DNA of 64,000 bases. Origin: Acidovorax carolinensis (GTDB lineage Bacteria; Pseudomonadota; Gammaproteobacteria; Burkholderiales; Burkholderiaceae_C). The notes under the pieces were generated by a model. The model did not search any database, had not been told where the DNA came from, and saw only the letters and a program-made list of their open reading frames with translations. Below, piece by piece: positions 7,842 to 17,789 of the stretch (its first letter is position 1; every line of letters begins with the position of its first letter). Location: the NCBI RefSeq assembly GCF_002157145.1, contig NZ_CP021361.1:3031001-3095000 (forward strand), written 5' to 3'. A program made the position numbers and the translations under genes.

Positions 7842-9260
7842 TCAGAAATCGTCGCCCGACCCCATCGCCAGGCTCTCAAAGCGCGTCTGCGACTTCTGGA
7901 AGAACAGCTTCACGGTGCCGGTAGGGCCGTTACGCTGTTTGCCGATGATGACCTCGGCCACGTTCGGCTCTTTGCTGTCCTTGTTGTAGTAGTCGTCGCG
8001 GTAGATGAACATGATGATGTCGGCATCCTGCTCGATGGCGCCCGATTCGCGCAGGTCACTCATCATGGGGCGCTTGTCGGTGCGCTGCTCTACCGAGCGG
8101 TTGAGCTGCGACAGCGCAATCACCGGACACTGCAGCTCCTTGGCCAGCATCTTCAGGCCCCGCGAAATTTCACCCAGCTCGGTGGCCCGGTTTTCGCCCT
8201 GAGAACCGCTAGAGCCACTCATCAGCTGCAAATAGTCCACCACGATCAGGCCCAGCTTGCCGCACTGGCGCGCCAGGCGCCGCGCATTGGCGCGCAGCTC
8301 ACTGGGCGTAAGACCCGGTGTTTCGTCGATGTGCAGCGACACCGTGCGCAACTTTTCGATGGCTTCGGTCAGGCGCGGCCATTCTTCATCACTGAGCTTG
8401 CCGGTGCGCAGGTTGCCCTGGTTGATGCGGCCAATCGAGCCGACGATACGCACGGCCAACTGGGCAGCGCCCATTTCCATCGAGAAGATAGCCACGGGCA
8501 GGCCTTCGTTCAGCGCCACATGCTCGGCAATGTTCACCGCAAACGCCGTTTTACCCATGGACGGGCGCGCAGCCAGCACCACCATGTCGCCGGCCTGCAG
8601 GCCCGAGGTCATGCGGTCCAGGTCGACAAACCCCGTGGGCACGCCGGTGATGTCATTGGGGTTGTCCGCCATCTCCTGCACGCGGTCGAGCAGGTCCACC
8701 ACCAGGGTGTCCATGGCCTGAAAGCCCTGCTTCATGCGCGAGCCTTCTTCACCGATGTTGAAGATTTTTTGCTCGGCCTCGTCGAGGATCTTGTCCACCG
8801 GCTTGCCCTGCGGGTTGAAGGCGTTGGTGGCGATTTCGTCGCTGGCCGTGACCAGCTTGCGCAGAATGGCCCGCTCGCGCACGATCTCGGCGTAGCGGCG
8901 GATGTTGCTGGCGCTGGGCACATATTGCGCCAGGTTGTTCAGGTACCCCAAGCCACCGATTTCCTCGGCCTTTCCCAGCCCCTGCAGCTGCTCATACACC
9001 GTGATCACATCGGCCGGCTTGCTGCCATTGATCAGGCCGCCAATGGCGGCATAGATCAGCTTGTGCTCGTAGCGGTAGAAGTCGCCATCCTTGAGCAGAT
9101 CGCCCACACGGTCCCAGGCATTGTTATCGAGCAGCAGCCCGCCGAGCACACTCGACTCCGCCTCGATCGAGTGCGGAGGCACGCGCAGCTGGGCAATCTC
9201 GCGGTCCGGCATGGATGGAGCGAAACCATGGTCATCGAGCGGGGGGAAAACAGCGGACAT
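7842..9260 (-). CDS. dnaB: Replicative DNA helicase DnaB
   Basis: Hexameric 5'-3' replication-fork helicase, 472 aa, typical length. The N-terminal DnaB domain ([18 protein letters not shown], about residues 29-130) interacts with primase. The C-terminal RecA-like domain has Walker [16 protein letters not shown] (about residue 235), Walker [13 protein letters not shown], and the [12 protein letters not shown] and [14 protein letters not shown] motifs. It ends about 20 bp from the IS30 right end; the C-terminus ([12 protein letters not shown]) looks complete, so the insertion did not damage it. A perfect DnaA-box sequence lies about 65 bp upstream of the start. Confidence 0.97.
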   Translation of the reverse strand: MSAVFPPLDDHGFAPSMPDREIAQLRVPPHSIEAESSVLGGLLLDNNAWDRVGDLLKDGDFYRYEHKLIYAAIGGLINGSKPADVITVYEQLQGLGKAEEIGGLGYLNNLAQYVPSASNIRRYAEIVRERAILRKLVTASDEIATNAFNPQGKPVDKILDEAEQKIFNIGEEGSRMKQGFQAMDTLVVDLLDRVQEMADNPNDITGVPTGFVDLDRMTSGLQAGDMVVLAARPSMGKTAFAVNIAEHVALNEGLPVAIFSMEMGAAQLAVRIVGSIGRINQGNLRTGKLSDEEWPRLTEAIEKLRTVSLHIDETPGLTPSELRANARRLARQCGKLGLIVVDYLQLMSGSSGSQGENRATELGEISRGLKMLAKELQCPVIALSQLNRSVEQRTDKRPMMSDLRESGAIEQDADIIMFIYRDDYYNKDSKEPNVAEVIIGKQRNGPTGTVKLFFQKSQTRFESLAMGSGDDF

Positions 9261-9323
9261 GGGGTTCCTTGGGACAAGCCTTCGATGCTAGCGCAGAGCA
9301 GCCTGACGGGATGGGGACAAGCC

Positions 9324-9332
9324 TGTGAATAA
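9324..9332 (-). promoter_or_regulatory. DnaA-box sequence upstream of dnaB
   Basis: TGTGAATAA is the reverse complement of TTATTCACA, a perfect match to the DnaA box TTATNCACA. It lies 64 bp upstream of the dnaB start codon, in the short spacer between the rplI terminator and dnaB. Function is inferred only. Confidence 0.4.
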
Positions 9333-9380
9333 CCAGGGGGCAGACTGTGGGTGGCCCTGTATGAACACGGCGCGCCAAAA

Positions 9381-9408
9381 GCAAAAGCCGCCCGAAGGCG
9401 GCTTTTGC
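9381..9408 (-). terminator. Intrinsic terminator after rplI
   Basis: Near-palindrome GCAAAAGCCGCC, loop CGAA, GGCGGCTTTTGC. On the minus strand the stem is followed by its T-run, 20 bp beyond the rplI stop. It separates the rpsF operon from dnaB. Confidence 0.8.
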
Positions 9409-9427
9409 GGCAGGTCACGAATGACGA

Positions 9428-9880
9428 TCAGGCGGTTTCGCCATAGACCGACACGTTGACTTCCACGACCACATCAGTGTGCAGAGCCACGCTGACAGCA
9501 GTTTCGCTGACAACCTTGATGGGACCGTTGGGCAGGCGGATCTGGGCCTTGGCGACCTTGTAGCCTTGCTTGTTCAGCTCTTCGGCGATGTCATGGTTGG
9601 TCACGGAACCAAACAGACGGCCGTCCACGCCAGCCTTTTGCGTCAGCTTGACGGTCGTGCCGGCGAGCTTCTCGCCTTGGGCCTGGGCTTCTGCCAGCTT
9701 GGCGGCAGCAGCCTTTTCGAGTTCGACGCGCTTGGCTTCAAACTCAGCCTTGTTGGCTTCGGTGGCGCGACGGGCACGGCCCGAAGGAATCAGGAAGTTG
9801 CGGGCGTAGCCGTCCTTGACCTTGACGATTTCGCCGAGGTTGCCGAGGTTCACAACCTTGTCGAGCAGGATGATTTGCAT
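9428..9880 (-). CDS. rplI: 50S ribosomal protein L9
   Basis: Large-subunit ribosomal protein of 150 aa. The N-terminal rRNA-binding domain has the family signature ([32 protein letters not shown]), followed by the long connecting helix ([21 protein letters not shown]) and the C-terminal domain ([18 protein letters not shown]). Last gene of rpsF-priB-rpsR-rplI, 12 bp after rpsR. The intrinsic terminator lies directly downstream. Confidence 0.97.
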   Translation of the reverse strand: MQIILLDKVVNLGNLGEIVKVKDGYARNFLIPSGRARRATEANKAEFEAKRVELEKAAAAKLAEAQAQGEKLAGTTVKLTQKAGVDGRLFGSVTNHDIAEELNKQGYKVAKAQIRLPNGPIKVVSETAVSVALHTDVVVEVNVSVYGETA

Positions 9881-9892
9881 GGGTTGTGCTCC

Positions 9893-10174
9893 TTAGATCT
9901 TGTGCTGGTCGCTGTAAGGCACCAGGGCCAGGAAGCGGGCGCGCTTGATGGCGGTGTTCAGCTGACGCTGGAAGATGGCGCGCGTGCCGGTCAGGCGTGC
10001 GGGGATGATCTTGCCGTTTTCGGCGATGAAATCGCGCAGCGTGTCGACATCCTTGTAGTCGATTTCTTCAACGCCCGTCACCGTGAAGCGGCAAAAGCGC
10101 TTGCGCTTGAACAGCAGGGACTGGGTGTTGCGCTTTGGGCGCTTGTCTTTGTTGAACTTCTTGAACGTGGCCAT
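9893..10174 (-). CDS. rpsR: 30S ribosomal protein S18
   Basis: Small-subunit protein of 93 aa that binds next to S6 on the platform. The conserved core is [39 protein letters not shown] and [19 protein letters not shown]. It lies 17 bp after priB and 12 bp before rplI in the usual order. The N-terminal extension ([16 protein letters not shown]) is basic, as in other betaproteobacteria. Confidence 0.97.
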   Translation of the reverse strand: MATFKKFNKDKRPKRNTQSLLFKRKRFCRFTVTGVEEIDYKDVDTLRDFIAENGKIIPARLTGTRAIFQRQLNTAIKRARFLALVPYSDQHKI

Positions 10175-10191
10175 TGCGGACCCCTTGCAAA

Positions 10192-10482
10192 TTAATTTTG
10201 TTGAATATCCTGGATGTGGAGCACTGCGTTCTTGCCATTGCGTGGTGTGGCCAGAAATCCACTGAAAGTCCAGAGACTTCCGATGTTCTGTCTTGCCAGA
10301 CGCTCGGCCATTGCACCAAAGGCAACGGCTTTCATGGCGGCCTTGACGTCCCGGGGCTGACCTGCTTCAGACTGGCTTGACTCGTGTTCAAGTCGCAGCG
10401 CAATGGCAGGCAATCCGGCGGGCGTGTAGCGCAAGGCCTCGGCCTCGGCGATACAGGCGGTCAAGACAACGCGGTTTTCCAC
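10192..10482 (-). CDS. priB: Primosomal replication protein N (PriB)
   Basis: Single OB-fold ssDNA-binding protein of 96 aa, part of the PriA-PriB replication restart pathway. The start ([21 protein letters not shown]) and the core ([50 protein letters not shown]) match PriB. Location between rpsF and rpsR is diagnostic in beta- and gammaproteobacteria. Translation is probably coupled to its neighbours, with gaps of 20 and 17 bp. Confidence 0.92.
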   Translation of the reverse strand: MENRVVLTACIAEAEALRYTPAGLPAIALRLEHESSQSEAGQPRDVKAAMKAVAFGAMAERLARQNIGSLWTFSGFLATPRNGKNAVLHIQDIQQN

Positions 10483-10502
10483 TCCTCAGGCGGAACTGTC
10501 AA

Positions 10503-10922
10503 TCAGCGATCAGCAGAACGCTCGGCGCGGTCGCCACGATCACCACCGCGTTCGCCCGCAGCGGCGTATTCGGCTTGGCTGACCTTGCGGGCTTCTTCGC
10601 GCTCGACGGTCTTCATCATCGAAGACGGGCCGGTGTCAGCCTTCTTCTTCTGAACCGTCAGGTGGCGCAACACGGCGTCGTTGAACTTGAAGGCGTGCTC
10701 CAGTTCAGCCATCACGGCCTGGTCGGCTTCGATGTTCACGCACAGATAGTGGGCCTTGGCCAGCTTGTTGATCAGGTACGCCAGTTGACGGCGGCCCCAG
10801 TCTTCCACGCGGTGCACCTTGCCACCGCCAGCGGTGATCATGCCCTTGTAGCGCTCCAGCATGGCTGGAACTTGTTCGCTTTGATCCGGATGGATCAACA
10901 AAATGATTTCGTAATGACGCAT
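10503..10922 (-). CDS. rpsF: 30S ribosomal protein S6
   Basis: Small-subunit protein of 139 aa, partner of S18. The start at 10922 ([19 protein letters not shown]) is preceded by a strong Shine-Dalgarno AGAAGGAG with good spacing, so the in-frame ATG 31 codons upstream was rejected. The core motif is [20 protein letters not shown]. The C-terminal tail is Glu/Arg/Asp-rich ([19 protein letters not shown]) and likely flexible. First gene of the S6-PriB-S18-L9 operon. Confidence 0.97.
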   Translation of the reverse strand: MRHYEIILLIHPDQSEQVPAMLERYKGMITAGGGKVHRVEDWGRRQLAYLINKLAKAHYLCVNIEADQAVMAELEHAFKFNDAVLRHLTVQKKKADTGPSSMMKTVEREEARKVSQAEYAAAGERGGDRGDRAERSADR

Positions 10923-11101
10923 GCATACTCCTTCTGGGTAAGACCACCCGTTGCGTCCCAATCCTTTGTGGATTGTGCGGTGTGGCAAGGCAAAGCCGGT
11001 GATTATAGCCCGCATCCTGGCGCTTGTACACTCACGCCCTCACCGACGCGTTTTTGCGGTGTCATTTCGCCCGACCAAAGCGGCGTTGCGCCAACGCAGA
11101 C

Positions 11102-11129
11102 CTTGAAATACAGGCCGCCCGCCCCATTC
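11102..11129 (+). promoter_or_regulatory. Near-consensus sigma-32 (heat-shock) promoter of grpE-dnaK-dnaJ
   Basis: CTTGAAA at 11102-11108, a 13-nt spacer, then CCCCATTC at 11122-11129. This is an almost exact match to the RpoH consensus CTTGAAA-N(11-15)-CCCCATNT. It lies 35 bp before the grpE start, giving a predicted leader of about 25-30 nt. Confidence 0.8.
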
Positions 11130-11164
11130 TTGTCGCGTATCCGTTCGTTTCAAAAAATCCCGAT

Positions 11165-11716
11165 ATGTCCGATAACAGCCAGCAATCCCCCCTTCAAAGC
11201 ACTCCCGCCCCTGAAGAAGTCGAAGCCGCCATGGCCGCCAACGCTTCTGACGAAATGGCCCGCCTGCAGGGCGAACTGGCCGAAATCAAGGCCAAAAGCG
11301 CTGAACTGGCCGACCAGTTCCTGCGCGCCAAGGCCGAGGCGGAAAACGCCCGCCGCCGCGCGGAAGACGAAGTATCCAAGGCCCGCAAGTTCGGCATCGA
11401 AAGCTTTGCCGAAAGCCTGCTGCCCGTGGCAGACAGCCTGGACGCGGCGCTGGCCATCCAGAACGCCACGGCCCAGCAACTGCGCGAAGGCTCCGACGCC
11501 ACCCTGCGCCAGCTGACCTCGGCCCTGGAGCGCAACAAGGTGCTGGCCATCAACCCGGCAGCTGGCGACAAATTCGACCCGCACCAGCACCAGGCCATCA
11601 GCGTGGTGCCTGCCGAACAAGAAGCGAACACCGTGGTGGCCGTGCTGCAAAAAGGCTACGTGATCGCCGAGCGCGTGCTGCGCCCCGCCCTGGTGACCGT
11701 GGCAGCCCCCAAATAA
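11165..11716 (+). CDS. grpE: Nucleotide exchange factor GrpE
   Basis: Cochaperone that releases ADP from DnaK, 183 aa. The start at 11165 ([16 protein letters not shown]) follows the heat-shock promoter. A long N-terminal coiled coil (about residues 30-85: [38 protein letters not shown]) leads to the C-terminal beta domain ([41 protein letters not shown]). Upstream in-frame codons back to 11024 would run through the promoter, so they are excluded. First gene of grpE-dnaK-dnaJ. Confidence 0.96.
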   Translation: MSDNSQQSPLQSTPAPEEVEAAMAANASDEMARLQGELAEIKAKSAELADQFLRAKAEAENARRRAEDEVSKARKFGIESFAESLLPVADSLDAALAIQNATAQQLREGSDATLRQLTSALERNKVLAINPAAGDKFDPHQHQAISVVPAEQEANTVVAVLQKGYVIAERVLRPALVTVAAPK

Positions 11717-11730
11717 TTTCCGGAAAACAG

Positions 11731-11758
11731 CTTGAACCCCTTCAAGTTATCCACAAGT
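11731..11758 (+). promoter_or_regulatory. Possible internal sigma-32 promoter overlapping a DnaA box, upstream of dnaK
   Basis: CTTGAA at 11731-11736 with a 14-nt spacer to CCACAAGT at 11751-11758 (5 of 7 defined positions of CCCCATNT). The sequence TTATCCACA at 11747-11755 is also a perfect DnaA-box match. Both readings are inferred from consensus only. Confidence 0.4.
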
Positions 11759-11797
11759 TACTAGTCATCCAACCATTCCAACATTGCGGAGAAGAAC

Positions 11798-13744
<1,947 letters not shown>

Positions 13745-13766
13745 CCAAGCCCCCATTGACCCCAGC

Positions 13767-13820
13767 CGCCGCGCGGGGCCCGAAGGACCTTTCAACAGGG
13801 GTTCCAAGGCCTGCGCGGCG
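13767..13820 (+). other. Strong RNA hairpin between dnaK and dnaJ
   Basis: CGCCGCGC (13767-13774) pairs with GCGCGGCG (13813-13820), extended by GGCC (13777-13780) with GGCC (13808-13811). The apical part (GGACC / GGTTCC) can pair further. No T-run follows, so it is not a simple terminator. It may affect the dnaK:dnaJ ratio or mRNA processing. Confidence 0.45.
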
Positions 13821-13849
13821 TTCCTGTTCCAACCGGGTGCAGAAAGACC

Positions 13850-14995
13850 ATGTCGAAAAGAGACTATTACGAAATCCTGGGTGTTCCCAAGAACGCCTCG
13901 GAAGAAGACATCAAGAAGGCCTATCGCAAGCTGGCGATGAAGCACCACCCTGACCGCAACCAGGGGGATACGGCCAAGGGCGCCGAAGAGAAGTTCAAGG
14001 AGGCCAAAGAGGCCTACGAGATGCTGTCGGATGCCCAAAAGCGCGCTGCCTACGACCAGTACGGCCACGCCGGCGTGGACCCGAATATGCGCGGCCCCGG
14101 CGGGCCCGGTGCGGAAGGGTTTGGCGGCTTTGCCGAGGCCTTTGGCGACATTTTTGGAGACATGTTCGGCCAACAGGGTGGGCGTGGGCGTGGCGCGGGG
14201 GGCCGTCAGGTGTACCGCGGCAGCGACCTCAGCTACGCCATGGAAATCACCCTCGAAGAAGCCGCGCGCGGCAAGGATGCGCAGATCCGCATTCCGTCGT
14301 GGGAAAGCTGCGACACCTGCCATGGCAGTGGCGCCAAGCCCGGCACCAGCGCCAAGACCTGCACCACCTGCACGGGCAGCGGCACGGTGCAGATGCGCCA
14401 GGGCTTTTTCAGCGTGCAGCAAACCTGCCCGCACTGCCGCGGCACCGGCAAGATCATTCCCGAGCCCTGCACCACCTGCCATGGCCAGGGCAAGCTCAAG
14501 AAGCAAAAGACGCTGGAAGTGAAGATTCCGGCCGGCATCGACGACGGCATGCGCATCCGCAGCACCGGCAACGGCGAGCCTGGCACCAACGGCGGCCCGC
14601 CGGGCGACCTGTACATCGAGATCCGCCTGAAGAAGCACGACATCTTCGAGCGCGACGGCGACGACCTGCACTGCCAGGTGCCCGTGAGCTTCATCACGGC
14701 GGCGCTGGGCGGCGAGATCGAGGTGCCCACGCTCGCCGGCAAGGCAGCCATCGACATCCCCGAAGGCACGCAGGCCGGCAAGCAGTTTCGCCTGCGCGGC
14801 AAGGGCATCAAGGGCGTGCGCGCCAGCTATCCTGGCGACCTGTATTGCCACATCGCGGTGGAAACGCCCGTCAAGCTCACCGAGCACCAGCGCAAGCTGC
14901 TGCGCGAACTGGAGGAGTCACTGAAGAAGGGTGGCGGCCGCCACTCGCCCAGCGGCGAAAGCTGGACCGACCGACTGAAGAACTTCTTCAGCTGA
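13850..14995 (+). CDS. dnaJ: Chaperone protein DnaJ (Hsp40)
   Basis: Class I J-protein of 381 aa that delivers substrates to DnaK and stimulates its ATPase. The J-domain (residues 1-70) contains the HPD motif ([10 protein letters not shown]). A Gly/Phe-rich linker follows (residues 75-120). The zinc-binding region has four CxxCxGxG repeats: [24 protein letters not shown] and CTTCHGQG. The C-terminal domains follow ([21 protein letters not shown]). It is separated from dnaK by 105 bp holding a hairpin and is followed by an intrinsic terminator. Confidence 0.98.
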   Translation: MSKRDYYEILGVPKNASEEDIKKAYRKLAMKHHPDRNQGDTAKGAEEKFKEAKEAYEMLSDAQKRAAYDQYGHAGVDPNMRGPGGPGAEGFGGFAEAFGDIFGDMFGQQGGRGRGAGGRQVYRGSDLSYAMEITLEEAARGKDAQIRIPSWESCDTCHGSGAKPGTSAKTCTTCTGSGTVQMRQGFFSVQQTCPHCRGTGKIIPEPCTTCHGQGKLKKQKTLEVKIPAGIDDGMRIRSTGNGEPGTNGGPPGDLYIEIRLKKHDIFERDGDDLHCQVPVSFITAALGGEIEVPTLAGKAAIDIPEGTQAGKQFRLRGKGIKGVRASYPGDLYCHIAVETPVKLTEHQRKLLRELEESLKKGGGRHSPSGESWTDRLKNFFS

Positions 14996-15033
14996 GCACC
15001 GGGCGCCGCGCAAGGCGCCCTGCGTTTCACACC

Positions 15034-15068
15034 AGGCTGCCCCGCACCACGCAGGGCGGCCTTTTTTT
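15034..15068 (+). terminator. Intrinsic terminator after dnaJ
   Basis: Stem AGGCTGCCC (15034-15042) / GGGCGGCCT (15054-15062) with one T-G pair, followed by seven T. It lies 39 bp after the dnaJ stop. Confidence 0.8.
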
Positions 15069-15208
15069 CTTGTCCCCGCGCGCGCTCCTTTCCCGCATTC
15101 TTTGCCATCGCGCCTTGGCCTGAATCAGATAGCGCCCCGCTCCGCCCCGAGCGGACGGGCAGCGCAGGCCGCTACGATGGCAACCATAGACACGCATGGA
15201 GAATCACA

Positions 15209-16573
15209 ATGGACGTCAACATCACTTTTCTGGGCGGCGCGGGCACCGTCACCGGCTCCAAATACCTGGTGCGCCACAACGGCCACAGCATGCTGGTCGA
15301 TTGCGGCCTGTTTCAGGGCTACAAGCTGCTGCGCCAGCGCAACTGGCAGCCCCTGCCCGTCACGCCGCACCAGATTGACGCCGTGGTGCTGACCCATGCG
15401 CACCTCGACCACAGCGGCTACCTGCCGCTGCTGGCACGCGACGGCTACACCAAGCCCATTCACTGCACCCCCGGCACGCGCGACCTGTGCGCCATCCTGC
15501 TGCCCGACAGCGGCCACCTGCAGGAAGAAGACGCCGCCTTTTTGAACCGCCACCAGCTCTCGCAGCACGCACCGGCGCTGCCGCTTTACACCCGGCTGGA
15601 TGCGCAGCACTGCATGAAGCAGTTCCGCACCCATGCGTACCACAAGGCGTTTGAGCCGATTCCCGGCTGGCGCGTGACCTTCACACCCGCCGGGCACATC
15701 CTGGGCGCGGCCAGCATGCTGCTGGAAGTGGGCGGGCGGCGCATCCTGTTTTCGGGCGACCTGGGACGGCCCGACGACCTGATCATGAACCCGCCCGAAG
15801 CCCCCCCCCAGGCCGACACGGTGCTGGTCGAATCCACCTACGGCGACCGCCAGCACACGCAGGAAAACATCCTGCAAGAGCTGGCCCCCGCCCTGCAACG
15901 CCTGTCCCAGCGCGGCGGCGTGGCCGTGGTGCCGGTGTTTGCCGTGGGCCGGGCGCAGACCGTGCTGCATGCCATCAACCTGCTCAAGAAGCAGGGCGCC
16001 ATCGCCCGCTCGCTGCCGGTGTTTCTGGACAGCCCCATGGCCGTGAGCACCACAGGGCTGTTTGCCCACCACGCGGGCGAGCACCGGCTGACGGCGCACG
16101 AGGCAGACGCCCTCTCGCACAGTGCCACCATGGTGCAGACCACCGACGAATCGAAGGCCCTGGCGCGCCGCCACGGCCCCATGGTGATCCTGTCGGCCAG
16201 CGGCATGGCCACGGGCGGGCGCGTGCTGCACCACCTGGCGCTGTATGCGGGCGACCACCGCAACATGGTCATCATCACCGGCTACCAGGCGCCAGGCACG
16301 CGCGGCGCGCGCATCGCCAGCGGCGAAAAGACCACCCGCATCCACGGGCAGGACGTCGAGGTGCGCGCCGAAGTGGTGCAGCTCACCTCCGCCTCGGCCC
16401 ACGCCGACGCCAACCAGACTCTGGCCTGGCTGCGAAGCATGGGGCATGCGCCCGACCGCGTTTTTGTGGTGCACGGCGAAATGGGCGCGGCCGACATGCT
16501 GCGCCAGCGCATCGAGCATGAACTGCGCTGGCGCGCCGCAGTGCCCGAGCACGGCAGCACCCTGACCGCCTGA
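15209..16573 (+). CDS. Metallo-beta-lactamase / beta-CASP RNase-like protein (RNA-specificity domain family)
   Basis: Probable zinc-dependent ribonuclease of 454 aa. The N-terminal MBL fold carries the HxHxDH motif LTHAHLDHSGYLP (about residues 63-75), the histidine in TFTPAGHILGAA and the aspartate in RILFSGDLGRPDD. The beta-CASP insertion (VAVVPVFAVGRAQTVLHAI) and the C-terminal specificity region (MVILSASGMATGGRVLHHL; SASAHAD; VFVVHGE) match the CPSF-73/YSH1-type family, which includes bacterial endo- or exoribonucleases. It is a single gene between the dnaJ terminator and the LysR regulator. The RNA substrate is unknown. Confidence 0.88.
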   Translation: MDVNITFLGGAGTVTGSKYLVRHNGHSMLVDCGLFQGYKLLRQRNWQPLPVTPHQIDAVVLTHAHLDHSGYLPLLARDGYTKPIHCTPGTRDLCAILLPDSGHLQEEDAAFLNRHQLSQHAPALPLYTRLDAQHCMKQFRTHAYHKAFEPIPGWRVTFTPAGHILGAASMLLEVGGRRILFSGDLGRPDDLIMNPPEAPPQADTVLVESTYGDRQHTQENILQELAPALQRLSQRGGVAVVPVFAVGRAQTVLHAINLLKKQGAIARSLPVFLDSPMAVSTTGLFAHHAGEHRLTAHEADALSHSATMVQTTDESKALARRHGPMVILSASGMATGGRVLHHLALYAGDHRNMVIITGYQAPGTRGARIASGEKTTRIHGQDVEVRAEVVQLTSASAHADANQTLAWLRSMGHAPDRVFVVHGEMGAADMLRQRIEHELRWRAAVPEHGSTLTA

Positions 16574-16673
16574 CGGCGCTCAGTGGAGAACCCTGCCGGC
16601 GTCACAGTTCAAAAAATGAGCGCCTGGCGCTCGTCTTTATTGGCTTTCAGCCATAAAAGACCCTGAAGCGCAT

Positions 16674-16703
16674 TGAAATCAAGCGCCAACAGCTCACTTT
16701 TTT
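16674..16703. repeat. Degenerate type-A repeat upstream of the LysR gene
   Basis: The segment reads AAGCGCATTGAAATCAAGCG followed by CCAACAGCT and a T-run. AGCGC is repeated around a short loop and CAGCT lies next to a homopolymer, as in the better copies. The rest of the 240-bp spacer 16574-16814 shows no gene. Confidence 0.35.
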
Positions 16704-16780
16704 GATGAACTAACCCTTTGCACGACGAATGCCATCGCGTTCAGCGATGACAAACGCAAAAAATTGGGTGGAAAATAGAA

Positions 16781-16803
16781 AGTCTTCTCGAAACAAGAAG
16801 ACT
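16781..16803. promoter_or_regulatory. Inverted repeat in front of the LysR gene, possible autoregulatory operator
   Basis: AGTCTTC (16781-16787) and GAAGACT (16797-16803) form perfect 7-bp arms separated by 9 bp. They lie just 11-33 bp before the start codon. A T-N11-A core of the LysR-box type can be read inside. The binding protein is inferred. Confidence 0.4.
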
Positions 16804-16814
16804 ACACCCCATCC

Positions 16815-17753
16815 ATGAAAAGCTCCGAGCGCAGTTTTGCGCGCCGCATTGACCTCACTTCACTGCAACTCTTTGTGGCGGTGTGCGAGCTCGGCAGCAT
16901 CGGCCGCGCGGCGGAGCGCGAGTTCATTGCGGCATCGGCCGTGAGCAAGCGGCTTTCCGACCTGGAAACCGCCGTGGACACCGCCCTGCTCTACCGCCAC
17001 AGCCGGGGCGTCACGCTCACGCCGGCGGGCGAAAGCCTGCTGCACCATGCGCGCACGGTGCTGTTTGGCCTGGAGCGCATGCAGGGCGAACTCAGTGAAT
17101 ACGCCGAGGGCGTGCGCGGCCATGTGCGCATGCACGCCAACATTTCGGCCATCGTGCAGTTTCTGCCCGAGGACCTGGGCGCTTTTGCGCGCGCGCACAG
17201 CCAGGTCAAGATCGACCTGCAGGAACACCTGAGCAGCGATGTGCTGCACGCGGTGCAGGAAGGCGCGGCCGATCTGGGCATCTGCAATACCGGCGGGCCC
17301 GCTGCCGCCGACCTGCAAAGCCGCCCGTACCGCACCGATCGTTTGGTGCTGGTTGTGCCTGCAGCGCACGCCCTGTCAGCGCAAGCAGCTATTAATTTTG
17401 AAGAAGTGCTGGACTGGGACATTGTCGGCCTGCATGCCAACAGCAGCATCAGCCTGGCCATGCGCGCCGCAGCTGCTGCCGCCGGCCGCCCCCTGCGCCA
17501 GCGCATCCAGGTCACCGGGCTTGATGCCATGTGCCGCATGATCGACAACGGCCTGGGCGTGGGCCTGCTGCCCGACCGGGCCTTTGCCCTCATGCACGGT
17601 GTGGGCCGCCTGCAAGCCATCCCCCTCACCGACGCTTGGGCCCAGCGCGAGTTGCGCGTGGTGGCCCGCGACTTCGAAGCCCTGCCCGTCACGGCCCGGC
17701 TGCTGGTGGAGCACCTGATCCACCCGTCGCCCGGCACTTTCACGCCCGCCTAA
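16815..17753 (+). CDS. LysR-family transcriptional regulator
   Basis: DNA-binding regulator of 312 aa. The N-terminal winged HTH (about residues 13-75) contains LTSLQLFVAVCELGSIGRAA, ASAVSKRLSDLETAV and HSRGVTLTPAGESLL. The effector domain follows (DLGICNTGG; RMIDNGLGVGLLPD). It is 36 bp upstream of leuC on the same strand, so it may regulate or be co-transcribed with leuCDB; the effector is unknown. The nucleotides coding for SAQAAINFEE (17376-17405) resemble a type-A intergenic repeat fragment. A perfect inverted repeat lies just before the start codon. Confidence 0.92.
   Translation: MKSSERSFARRIDLTSLQLFVAVCELGSIGRAAEREFIAASAVSKRLSDLETAVDTALLYRHSRGVTLTPAGESLLHHARTVLFGLERMQGELSEYAEGVRGHVRMHANISAIVQFLPEDLGAFARAHSQVKIDLQEHLSSDVLHAVQEGAADLGICNTGGPAAADLQSRPYRTDRLVLVVPAAHALSAQAAINFEEVLDWDIVGLHANSSISLAMRAAAAAAGRPLRQRIQVTGLDAMCRMIDNGLGVGLLPDRAFALMHGVGRLQAIPLTDAWAQRELRVVARDFEALPVTARLLVEHLIHPSPGTFTPA
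17378..17400. repeat. Type-A repeat fragment inside the LysR coding sequence
   Basis: AGCGCAAGCAGCTATTAATT matches the intergenic copy at 1914-1930 (AGCGCAAGCAGCTATC) over its first 15 bases. It is read through in frame within the effector domain. Confidence 0.45.
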
Positions 17754-17789
17754 AATCCAATTCACCCACACCCACGAAAAGAGACCGCC

